Shown here one piece after another: positions 1 through 17,211 of a DNA stretch of 64,000 nt. Position 1 is the first letter of the stretch. The number at the start of each line of letters is the position of its first letter. The DNA comes from Piscicola geometra (Eukaryota; Annelida; Clitellata; Hirudinida; Piscicolidae): positions 3,874,801 through 3,938,800 of the forward strand of contig OX030957.1 of assembly GCA_943735955.1 (NCBI GenBank), read 5' to 3'. The position numbers were made by a program, and so were the translations under genes. Below the pieces are notes generated by a model. The model saw nothing but the letters and a program-made list of their open reading frames with translations, ran no database searches and was not told the DNA's origin.

Positions 1-1
1 T

Positions 2-172
2 CATGAAGTTTATGTGGTTGAAAAAATTGTCTATAACTCTTCAATCTTTAAATTAGCAAAAATAATTGTAAAGAATGCAAAAAATATAGGCAGAAAGTTT
101 TGGAGTTTTAAATACATTTTAACTGACCATATTAGAAAAAGGTTAGCCGTAGAGCCAATAACGCCAGAATAA
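2..172 (+). pseudogene. Decayed chromodomain-like reading frame, cut by the window edge
   Basis: A frame is open from base 2 to a TAA at 170-172, and the same frame stays open after that stop to about 235. Its start reads EVYVVEKI, which resembles the first strand of a chromodomain. Further on, KFWSFKYIL falls where chromodomains have a W-E-P..NIL segment. The aromatic-cage tryptophan expected in a KWK motif is not present; the copy reads VKNAK. What is seen is weak similarity plus an in-frame stop. The inference is an old chromodomain pseudogene, or the last exon of a gene whose body lies to the left of the window. Similarity by chance in AT-rich DNA cannot be excluded. Confidence 0.3.
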
Positions 173-235
173 ATAAAAAAGAAAATAAGACGCACTTATC
201 TGGAAAAAGAGTTTATTAAAGTGATTCATAATTGA

Positions 236-2229
236 GAATAAATTGTTTCACATAGTTTCTATCGAAAAACTTAAAGTGACAAAGAAAAAATATTCAAAAG
301 TTTATGAAAGATGAAATCATTCTTTATGCATAAAAAACATATTAATCATTTTTATCTTCGCAGTGTTTCCACAAAACGCGTAAATTTGAATATAGTCAAA
401 CATTCTATTAAAGAATTTTTGAAGTGCATACAATTTTATATATCAAAAAGTCATACTCATAAATTTCAATTTTGATAAATTTGAGATAACAATGTATTGA
501 AGTTGAACTTCTTTAGATTATATTTTATTTTTATTTACCTCTTAAATTTATATAAATTCACTCACCTTAATAAGTTCCAACCTCTAAACTTAATAAATTA
601 TCTTTTTAGAATTAAACAAGTATATTTTCATTTTTTTTATTAAAATCTACATATTTATTATGACGCCTTCTTTAAATATACTTTATTTATTTCAATATTC
701 AGAATTTATTAAATTCTAACACTACAATTTTGGGTTGTGACATTAATATTTTGTACTGAGCCTAGATGGACTCAATAATTATTCATTACGGTGGTTTTGG
801 AGGTCAAAGTCGATCCTTTAATGATTTGCCGTCAATGCTAGAACATGAAATAGAAGTTCGTTGCTGAGCTTATAAACTTATAGATGCGGCAATACCCGAA
901 TTATTTCGACTCATAAAACAAACAGTATTTTGAATTTCATACTCTATGTGCATGTTTTCTCAACCTTTATATATGAATATATCAAATATCTATAGCAGTT
1001 AAAATGTTAATGCAAAAAATATGTGTCTAGAATCTATAAAAGTGTTTTAAATTGACAATTTTGTCCCTAGTTCTACATGCTGACAAACAGTACCAATATA
1101 ATTAAAACTTTTTTGCTTTTTCATCATAAAAACCTCTCTGATAAACAGATTGAATCAGAAATGCAGAAACTAAAAATACCAAGACAACAGAAAACGCATT
1201 CCAGATTGCTGAAAAATTATTTTGATGACATATGCTTCTGTTGCTACAGATTAAAATTAAATCTTGCAAATTGTGTAAAATTTGAAATTGATTCACACGG
1301 TTTCAAAAAGTTTCCCGCAAATAGTTGCCTCTGTTGCGTCATATGCTTTAACAAAGAAAATGTTCACCTTCATTGAACGATCTCTAAATATCATCCAAAA
1401 CACCTAAGATTTTGCAAAAATGTTTTTACCATTAAAGAAAAATATTAAAAACTGAAGCATAGAATTGAAAAGAATATTTTCAATAATTTTAACATATATA
1501 TATCAAATAATTATGAAGAATATGAATGTGTTTAGAAGATATAAGTATGAGATAAATTTTCATCTAATTGTGTGTACGAAATATTATAATATATTATTTT
1601 TAAATGATAACAATTTAAACCAGTTTTAAAAAATGATAAAATTTCTAGAAAGGAACTTTTTTTCAAACTCTTGCAGGCAATCAACCATAAGGGCACGATA
1701 GTGAAAGCCGTTAAGGATAATGATCACTACTGGATGTTACTTCAAAAATCATAATAGAAAGTTTCTAAATTTATTTTTAAAACCCTGAAACAAATTTTTA
1801 AGGTTTCCATTTCAAAATAAAATTTCCATTAAAACAGTCTAAAACATGCGGTATAGACATAATGAAAAATTATTTTCTTGAAGTTTTTCTTTTAAAACGT
1901 CAACGCTGACGTTGGGTGCCTTCTCAAGAGCACTTTACTAAAATAATTTTCAAGCTTTTTTCAAATTATTCAAAAGTTTTAATCAGGTATTTCTATGAAA
2001 TTCAAACTTCGGTCAATTTATTATTAACGTGGATTGGGCTATAAATTATAAATCCATATTTATCTAATCGCTGATGCTTCCACTTAATTCTTTTCTGTGC
2101 AAAATAAAAGTCTATTTGTGAAAATGTATGATTTAAAAAAATTCAAATTATAATAAATTTAGAAAAAAGTGTAATGCAAGGTGTTATTCAAAATATATAA
2201 AAAATGGAAAGTCAAAAAATAATCAAAAC
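236..2229. other. AT-rich intergenic DNA with no supported gene
   Basis: This stretch lies downstream of the DDX55 stop. A 99-codon plus-strand frame at 1077-1376 has biased, AT-driven composition and no motif I recognise, so I do not call it a gene. A minus-strand AATAAA (TTTATT on the plus strand at 2017-2022), about 210 bases beyond the DDX55 stop, is a plausible polyadenylation signal for that gene. I see nothing else here. Confidence 0.5.
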
Positions 2230-8453
<6,224 letters not shown>

Positions 8454-8858
8454 TTGTAGAAAATTGTTGAATTGCTTTTTTGTTGTATTAATATACAAAC
8501 CATTTATTTGGAAGCACGGGGTACTTAAAATGTATTGACTTAGTTTAACTTTTGGCAGAATACTAACAGCCACGTAAGAATTATATTTTCAAACTTTGAC
8601 ATTATTTTAAAATAATAATTCAATTTTTTAGAATTGATAGTTAATAAAAAAATGATTTAAATAAAGTTAAAACTAATTTTTCTCCTGTAGCTCAGAATTT
8701 ATCTTTCTGAAAAAATAGGTTTTTTAAAAAGTAACAAACCAGCTGCATTTTGTGAAAAATACTTTTAATATTCAAATAATAAAATCAATCTTAATTGAAA
8801 ATCGATTCAATAGACTGAATAGAATGCAATATCGAAAAGAATTCCAAGTAGTCTCGTT

Positions 8859-8918
8859 GAGCGCTCTTGAATTTGAGGAAAGAGCGCTATAGAAATCTAT
8901 TTGATTGATTGATTGATA
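8859..8918 (+). repeat. SINE-like 3' tail, copy 1, ending in (GATT)n
   Basis: This begins GAGCGCTCTTGAATTTGAGG, then carries the core AGCGCTATAGAAATCTATTT, and ends in GATT repeats. The same core occurs at 31543-31597, 59348-59403 (inverted), 61332-61392 (inverted) and 63577 onward. A shared core with a variable tetranucleotide tail is typical of the 3' end of a SINE or LINE family. No pol III promoter boxes were identified. Confidence 0.7.
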
Positions 8919-9704
8919 TCCACAAACCAGGGCTGGATTTATCAAATTTAGTCAAGAAGGGTAAAACTTTTTCGAATTTAAAAAATTGATGCGATATTAC
9001 AGTAAAGTGAAACTTTGTAAAAAGGGGGGGGGAGCTCAACTTCGAATCTCCAGCACACAATATATATTTTCATAGAAAGGTTGCTTTTTCTATGGGGCTT
9101 GAACCCTCTTGACTTTCCCACAAATCCAGCACTGCCACAAACAACTTGGTCAGAATCCCAGTACATTCGACTTAATCTTCTACAAATATGAAAATATTCT
9201 CGAAAGTTTATTATATGAAAAAGTGATCATTCGTGCATCGCTTCTCTTTTCATTAGCCGACTGGAAAAAAGTTTTTAAAAAACAGGGCGTATTTATAGTA
9301 TAACAAGGGCATCTAATAACTCCAAGCTTCAAATACAACTTTTAGCATTTGTTAAAACTAAAAAAAGAGATTTTAGTTTTATAAATACTTTGATTATATA
9401 TTTTTATATTTATAATACAACTATTACTCAAGTGTTACATAACTATTACATAATTTCGAGCAAAAATTTCTCAACGATTGGCAAAAAAATAAACTCTTCA
9501 GCTGAAATCACAATAATAAAATATAAATTTACAAAAATTATGATAAAAATAAATGGTTCAGTAAGCCAATAAAGAGGCAAAATGGCAAGCCTGACAATTA
9601 AAATGTATTTATTCTTAAGGTTCTTAGTCATCAAGAAACAATGAAGGCTTATCCAAAATAGAATGAAGCTTTTCAATAATAAAGTCTTAGACTCAGCCTA
9701 ATGT

Positions 9705-9713
9705 TATATAAGG
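9705..9713 (+). promoter_or_regulatory. TATA box of the DSL ligand gene
   Basis: TATATAAGG lies 42-50 bases upstream of the ATG at 9755. This spacing leaves room for a very short 5' leader, with transcription expected to start near 9735-9745. The element is an exact TATA consensus, but in AT-rich DNA some such matches arise by chance. Confidence 0.5.
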
Positions 9714-9754
9714 CGTGCAATGGTGCCTCGGCAATCGATACCATCATTTGCAAC

Positions 9755-12700
9755 ATGAAGCTATTTATTATAGTTATTCTCTTAGCGATTGTACAGGTAA
9801 ATTCGAAGTTTTTTTTTTCGATTACTTTATAATATTTCAAGGTTTTTTAGAGTTTATATGATAGAATTTAAACACTAAATTAACTGAAAAAAATAATATT
9901 ACTTTTTTAAAACCATTTTTATTATAATCTAAAAAAATTTACATATTAGAAACTTACATTATGAGCAAAAATAAATGTTATAAATTATTCTTCTAGACCA
10001 TTTATAAATTTAATTTCATCAAGCATCTGAGAAGTTTGTTTGTCTCTGAAACAGCCCATTATCTACCAACAGAAATATGCAGACTCAACAGCAACATTGG
10101 AGTGGAAACTGTTGAGGTTTGTGAACAAAGGAGGAACTGACTCTAATGGCAACCATTGTGACTTTGTCAATGACTGCGATCACTTCTTTGACTTAAGCGT
10201 TAACGTCGGCTCTGACTTGTATGTTTTGGTTAGGGGATGAAAGAATGAGTGTGGTTGGTGAAATTGGGCCAAAGTAATGTTTTTAGAGCTAGTTTAGAAA
10301 AGTCATTTTAGAGTTTTTGAAATATTTTTGGTTATTTTAACCTTTGATTTTAAGAACTCTCGTTTTTTTGTATTTTTATTTTAACTATGAGGAAAAACAG
10401 TTTTTAATCGAAAAGTTGAAATTGAATGTTTCAAAAGTCAACTTTTTAATATTTCTTATCAGAGTTTTTTCGTGGAAAAGTGGGATATATTGGAACCAGA
10501 ATGTAAATTACTTTACTGAAATTATAAAAAGTGGCTTGTCCAACCCGATTATGGTTGCCTTCCAGAAATGGCCATCGGTTTGTGCTCTAGAGTTTGAGAT
10601 TTTCAAAAACTGTTTTAACAGTTATTTTAATCATGAAAAAGCTATAAAGTTATCAAATACGAAATCGACTGTTAACCTTTAAAACGATAAACTCAGTAAG
10701 ATAAAAAACATAACCAACCAGAAATCGGTTGATTTCAAGGTAAACGTATACGACTCAGATCAAGACTTTAGCAATCCTGATGATACTATTGTTTTTCTTT
10801 CCACTACAATATCTGCCCAGCCTGATGCTTCAAGTAGAAATTCCTTCTTTCTTCGAACGTCAATTTTACGCGATCAAAAAGAGTAAGTGTCTTTCGGCGT
10901 TGTGAAAATTATATAAACTCAACAACAAAATTATAATTTCACAGATTGTTCTTTGAGTACAGGGTTTACTGCGATACAAACTACTTTGGAAAAGACTGCA
11001 CCAAGCTGTGCATTCCTCAGGATGACAGCTTCTATGGCCACTTTAGGTGTTCAAATCAAGGTGATATTATGTGCTTGGAAGGTGAGTATTTCTTTACTTT
11101 ATAATCTTTAATTACTCGATAATTGTGGTCTCGAGGCTAATGATTCAGGCTATTTAAGAATTTTGTCTTTTATTATGATTATTAATATGAGTTCTATTTT
11201 CATAGAAGATGTTCACAAAATGCTAGCTAGTTTTTTCAAAGTGAAGACTATATTGAAGTTATTTTTAACTCTTCGTTTGTGAAAACGTTAAAATTTGTAA
11301 AAAAATTGATAAAATTTTTTTTATTTATATGTTTGAATAAGTTAAAAAAGAATATTTTTAATAAAAATAATGATAACAAAATATTAAAATGCTGTTAATT
11401 ATTGGGCGGATATATAAAACCAACATATATATAAAATATCACATAACAAAAATGAAACTAAAATATAACATTTTAAAAAATATATGATTCATTTTATACC
11501 ATAAAAACACCTTTATTTACTGTAAAAATTCCAAATCTAAGACAATTCTTCATCGAAAGGCCAACAATACTTAAAGTATGAAACGTTCTCATGGACTTAG
11601 TCATCATTAATTGTTTGGCTTCAATAAAACTGTTTCTTTTTGTTTGTTAAACCCTTTTATGGAAGCTATCAATGGATACGCTTCGTTGACTGTGCTTTAT
11701 TATGTAATAATTATGTGATCGAAGCCAAATGGTGTCGTGATGTCGAGAAAAGATATATAAAAAGAATATTTATTATTATTCTTGTATTTTTATACACTTA
11801 TAACTATTGAAAAGTGCTCTTAAAAAATGGTTACGACGATTTATTTAGAATTATTTTTTAAATCTTTTTGAGCCTTATAATTAACACAGAACTAATTCAT
11901 TTAATTACGTTGTTCATTATATTCCAGGCTGGGAAAATGAAGCAAACATGTGCTTGGATCGCCAAAATAACTGTGAAAATAATCCTTGCCAAAATGGAGC
12001 GGTATGCGTTGATGCCATCAAGTCTTTCTCTTGTGTGTGCAAACCTGGATTTAAAGGTACCAAATATCGTAAAACACAATGTTTAAGACACACCTGTTTT
12101 TTCAATGCCACATAGAGAGAAAAAAAAGGTATAAATAAATAAAAAGTAATTAGGTGAATCGAACATATTCACCAATTTACTATAGCAAACATTTTAAATT
12201 CATGTTATTAGAAAACTTTTGAGGGAAAAAATAAGAGGCAAAAAGTGCGCCTTGTGGTATTTCAGTTATTTATGAACTTGATGAAATTTATTTAAATTGT
12301 AATTTTCGTGAGTATTAATAATGATTTTTCGTATAAAATTATTTTTTTCAAATAATTTTTTAAACTAAGGTGAGTTTTGTGAATTCGAGATAAACGAATG
12401 CTCCAGTAATCCATGCGAAAATGCTGGCACGTGTACTGACCAGATTGACGACTTCATTTGTAGATGCAAACCTGATTTCGTTGGAAAAACTTGTTCAGAA
12501 ATGGTTAAAGGATTTTCAAAAATGTGTTTTAAGGCTACATTCACTAAGCTGCCTTATATAATTGTATTGAAAGTACATTAAATATTTTTCTTAACAAATG
12601 ATTTTCAGAGAATAATGAAGCTATTCTTAATTATCAATTCTAATAAGATCATAACAATCTTTTATAAATATATTTAATATTTTCTTTACAAATCTTCCAT

Positions 12701-14840
12701 TTAACATTTACATATGTTTTTACTTTCTCGTGCCGTTGCAGGCCTGCAAGACGAAAAGTCCTTGCCAGAACAATGGCACTTGCTACGGAGATTTGAAGTG
12801 CTTGTGTACCGACTTATTTTACGGTGAACACTGCACTGAGCAACTGTGCAAGAAAACGGGCAAGTCAAAGTTCTTTGGAAGAAAAATAAACGCTTGTATT
12901 TAAAAAATGCCATATTACATCTGATGTATCTTTTTAGTTGCGTATCACTTGAATGAATTATGATTAAAAACGAATATCCTCTTTAGGCTGCAAGAATGGA
13001 GGAGTGTGCAGCATCACGGGTATTTGTCAGTGCCCTAAGGGGGTCACAGGAGCCACTTGTGAGACTGCTCTATGTGACATCATGGGATCATTTTGTAAAG
13101 TAAAAATAAATTTTTTAGACTAAGAAGATTAAAATATTTTTGAATATGTTAGTTTTTTTGTTAGAAGAGCATGGTTTAGATACGCCTGAGTTTATATAAT
13201 TATGCAGAGAATATGCGTTAAAATATGTAAGTTTATTTCCTATTACACTAGTTTTTTAAATAAAATTCTAATAATCAATAGAAAATTCATTTAATTTAAA
13301 TAAATGACCCTAACCATGATCCTAACCTTAGCTTCAATCTAACCCCAAAACTGTCCATATTTAGGACCATTTTTAAAAGCGATAATGGGAGTTAATTATT
13401 TCCACACGAGCAAATATTTTGAATACCGAATATCTAATTTGTCTTAAAAAAATTTTTTCAAATGATTATATTAATTCAAATATTTACATTTAAAAACTAT
13501 TTTTTAAATTTTTTAATAGAATGGAGGTCAGTGCATAGAAGGGGAATGCAAATGTCCGGTTAATTTCACAGGTGAGAAAAAGAACATTTTGAACCTACTT
13601 TTATTCATTTAAAGGCCTATACATATAGAAATACAAAAAATATTTTTTTTGTTTTCATAAGCTGTTGCTAGTAATATATGAACAGTCTTTACTTAACTGA
13701 TTTAGGCTTTATCATCTAAGATTACATTTTTCAAGTTTTACAAGTTAAATCGAGACATATTTTCATAGACATACTTTATTTATAAATGATTTAAACAAAA
13801 TTTGAGCTTAGAATCAGAATATAAAAAAACATGGAAAATTCTGTAGTTTATTTAGAAAATAGTAACTGGTAAGTTTTTGAATTTGAACAATCAATAGTAC
13901 AATTTGAAAACTTAAACTAGAAAAAAAGAATACATTTCATAAACCTTTAGCAAATGAAAAAATCAAAAACCAAAACAAGGTATCTCATGTGAGATGAGCA
14001 CTGTATGCCAAAACTACCCTTGCAAGAACGAAGGAACATGTGAGAATAGCTATGACTTGGCCACTCGAAAGTTTGTTCCTTCTTGTCTTTGCCGTCCTGG
14101 ATACAGCGGAGAAGTGTGTCAAAGCTTTCTACAAAAAGCTAATGAGACTGCAAAACAAAATGAGCAATTTGTCGGGGTGGACTTCTCTACCCATTGTGGT
14201 CCAATGGTTAGATTTTGTTAATTTCAATTTTAAATTTAAAAATAAGAAAACTATTTTGATGAAGTTTATTATCTGGTTTCAGCATATTCCTATTTTGATT
14301 GCTCTGGGAGTCATCATTTTCATTCTTCTGGTATTTGTTATCACTTTAATAATTGTGCTCTGTCGAAAGAAAAAAAGAGTAAGGTAAAGAATGTATTATA
14401 TTTAAAAAAGATTCAATACTTAGTCTGCTTTTAACGTTCATTTTGTAAATTAACGTTTATAGCTAAGTAACTATTGTTTTTCAAATAACCATTAAACAAT
14501 TTCTAGCAAGAAGAGGCATCTAAAGTCAATACTCTCGACTTCTAGTGTTTTCTCGAGTGAAGAATCTGGCAGGACGTACAGTGCAAGCACAATAAGAAGT
14601 TCAGTCGGAGAAGTGAATAACTTGTTCGCTGAAGCATCTCCTAGGCAGACATTATCAAGCATCAAAAGCTCAAATGAACGTGGACATCTAAGTGTCAGAT
14701 CCATGGCTCTGCCTAATGTATACCAGGAAGAGAAGGAAAATGCTGATAAAGTTTCCGATGGCGTTTACGAGCCTTTAAAGGATGACGTGTTTTTGGAACA
14801 GAAGATAGAGAAGGAACCTTTGGATTCCTTGAAAGTTTAA
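9755..14840 (+). CDS. Delta/Jagged-type DSL Notch ligand, 13 exons, six EGF repeats
   Basis: Single-pass membrane ligand of the Delta/Serrate/LAG-2 family, expected to bind Notch on adjacent cells. Exons: 9755-9796, 10055-10218, 10463-10577, 10740-10882, 10945-11081, 11928-12056, 12370-12503, 12742-12859, 12987-13099, 13520-13571, 13980-14206, 14283-14383, 14507-14840, joining in frame to 1809 bases (602 aa). Order: short signal peptide MKLFIIVILLAIVQ; MNNL-like region to about residue 155 (NPIMVAFQKWP, VNVYDSD); DSL domain about 159-208 with six cysteines (FEYRVYC..YFGKDC..LC..GHFRC..MC..GW); six EGF-like repeats to about 425; a membrane helix near 461-483 followed by CRKKKR; a serine-rich tail of about 115 residues ending SLKV. 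It is small for a Delta. Subfamily is uncertain; no Jagged-type cysteine-rich domain is seen. ATTAAA at 15002-15007 could be the polyadenylation signal. Confidence 0.93.
12860..12986 (+). other. GC-AG intron in the DSL ligand gene
   Basis: Exon 8 ends ...AAAACGG at 12859 and the intron begins GCAAGT; the next exon starts after CTCTTTAG at 12987. The phase (1 then 2) restores KTGCKNGGVC, an EGF start. The nearby GT at 12865 would shift the frame. GCAAGT is the classic GC donor form. Confidence 0.85.
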
Positions 14841-17211
14841 ATTTGATTTTTGTATCAAAAATGAAATCTATTGGTATGCAGTGACTTAAAATGAATTATA
14901 AAAAACTTTTATAGAAACGTGATACTGTGTAGTGATATTGAGATTGAAACTTTGCTTATACATTACTTATAACATTTCACTCTGAGTTGAAGCTTTCAAA
15001 TATTAAAACAAACTCTTTCGAGCTTAGATAAGTTTCACAAATGATAGTTTTTATTGTTTGTTTATATACATTTTTTTTTGGAAAAAAATCGCTTTGGATT
15101 TTTTTTGCTGATTTAGGAATGAGTCACACAATACAAAGCACCTATTTATTGTTATTAATATTCTTCCAACTGAAAGGTTGATAGATTAATTATTCAATGT
15201 TTCATAGAAGACATGTTTTTTTAATAACTATTTTTTAAAAAGAAATTTTATATTTATTTGAGTAATGATACAGAAAAAAGAAACACTTTTCGATATAAGA
15301 GCAGATATTTGACAAAGTGGAAAATGAAAAAAACTATTTTATTAATTTCAATTGATAGTTAACACCAGCAGCAAATTTTAAACAATTAATATAAGCCAAA
15401 AACATCAAAATGTCAAAAAGTGCATTTAAAAAAATTAATAGCAGATGAAATGAATTAAGATGACAGCGCCTTCGAATGCCAATCAAAAGACGTTGAAAAT
15501 CTTAGGAGATTAAAAGTATTTTAGACTCTGTTTTCTATGAATTTGAAGTTAGAAGTAGAAAGAGTGCTTTTTTGTTTCGGAAAAATAACAAATTTTCAAA
15601 TAAATAGACTTATAAAATAAAAAGTTAGAAAACGAATATATATGTATTGCAGCTTGCAAATATAAGTAAGGTTGAGTAATTTCATCAAGGGGATTATGTG
15701 AGATCAATTTATCCACAATCAACTTAACCTTATGGTGAAAACGCAAATGCGCAAAAAAAAGTTAATAAAAAAAATGTAAACAAAAATTATTACAGGTTTA
15801 ATGCATCAAATTGAAAATGGAATGCTTACAAGTTAGAGCTTGAACAATATTCCACCGAAAAGTTTGGAACATACTATGACCTTCCCATTATTACGATTTA
15901 TTAAAATAAACCAGTAATTGAATGTTGACGTTCAGAGGGCTAAGTTAGTTCTCAATTAGGCGTATACAAGCTACATTGTATAATTTACATAATCCGTATT
16001 AAAGGTGTAAAAATCACAAACGATGAAGAATAAAAAACACGAGTGCGGTAATGACAGCAAAGGTATGTGTTAAAAAAGAATACAACAGAAATCCCTAGTG
16101 CAACACTGATCCAAAAACACATTATGTATGTACAACGTACAATTTTGTCGTTAAACTTATAAGAGTTTGAAAAGACGAGGATTTATTTGAAAATTTGTCA
16201 CGATTTAGACTGTAAATACGAATGAAGGAGTATTTCAAAGCACAAATGTTTACGAATGGTTGAATTTCAAAAAGATAGCTCTTTTGCACAATATTTAACT
16301 AACATTTTTAGAAATAAAACTTTCCAAAATTAAATGAAAGAAATAGCTATGATCATTTATTTTAATTGAGCAGTACTCAAGTGGCCTGGCTTCTTATTGA
16401 AGGATGGGTAATAAGATGCATAGAAAAAATCAATGATACGAAAACCGCCATTTCACTAAAAGGTCTGTAAAGGAAATAACATGAAAAATTCAAATAGGTT
16501 TTTATGTATTTAAGCACCCAATTTTAAAAGAATTTAAAGCTATGGATGCAGTTAAAAGACTTTGAGAGAAAGAACCAAACATCACTACGTTCCTTGATTA
16601 ATAGAAAGCTAAAAAATATTAATTACAATAAGATTAATAGAAAAATAGAGAATTTATTAAAAATTACAGATCACAAAAGATTTATATATATATATATATA
16701 TATATTTACAATATCATCACAAAACGTAGAGGCAGACGGCCTGAGCCCCACAAGTCACAGTCGATTAACAGATTCACAAAAACTCAAAAGATTAGAAAAT
16801 TTAACTAGAGATCTTAAAGAAATGATTATATAATTTTATGCAGAGAAGAATGGGATTTATGTGGTTTCATCCAAAGAGCTTTCAGGCCATTTTGGATTTA
16901 TGGATTGAAGTCAATGATAATAAAGGAAGTAAAGTAGGTTAAAGTAAGTATTGATGAAGTCAATTATAATATTTAGAAATTAAACAAGATAATGTAGCAA
17001 TTTTTATTGATTTTCAAAAATGTCTTGGTTAATAGATTTCCGTTTTGTTAAAAATATAGATTTTGAATAATTTTCAACCGATATATTGTAGCCACAAGTA
17101 TACATTTAACGAAAATGAAGCCCAAATCGTTTTTATAAATTGTAAAAAAATATTTCAAATACAGTCCAAATTATTCTTTATATAAGAAAAAGAACTCATA
17201 CGAAAAATTTC
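14841..17211. other. Convergent intergenic region between the DSL ligand and Cav2
   Basis: 2.4 kb between two stop codons on opposite strands. The right part holds a minus-strand AATAAA (TTTATT at 17003-17008), about 205 bases past the Cav2 stop, as a candidate polyadenylation signal. A short TA microsatellite lies at 16683-16706. A 95-codon plus-strand frame is listed separately. Nothing else is supported. Confidence 0.6.
16546..16833 (+). CDS. Hypothetical 95-codon frame, doubtful
   Basis: An ATG-to-TAA frame crosses the TA repeat (giving IYIYIY). Its last 40 residues (ISSQNVEADGLSPTSHSRL..., then a charged KRLENLTRDLKEMI helix) have a more protein-like composition than the first 50 and follow a possible acceptor, so a terminal exon is conceivable. 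I recognise no family. No upstream partner exon was found. It may be a chance frame or a relic. Confidence 0.15.
   Translation: MQLKDFERKNQTSLRSLINRKLKNINYNKINRKIENLLKITDHKRFIYIYIYIFTISSQNVEADGLSPTSHSRLTDSQKLKRLENLTRDLKEMII

Larger units (their letters stand above)
8454..9754. other. Head-to-head intergenic region between DDX55 and the DSL ligand
   Basis: This is 1.3 kb between two divergent start codons, so it should carry both promoters. It contains one SINE-like tail (8859-8918) and a TATA box near the plus-strand gene. Short frames here (for example 9109-9303, 9390-9572 and 9446-9676) have AT-driven composition and no recognisable motif. Confidence 0.6.

Noticed and set aside
15549..15746. 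65-codon minus frame in the convergent gap
   Set aside because: It has no motif or plausible splice context; its composition is typical of AT-rich non-coding DNA.
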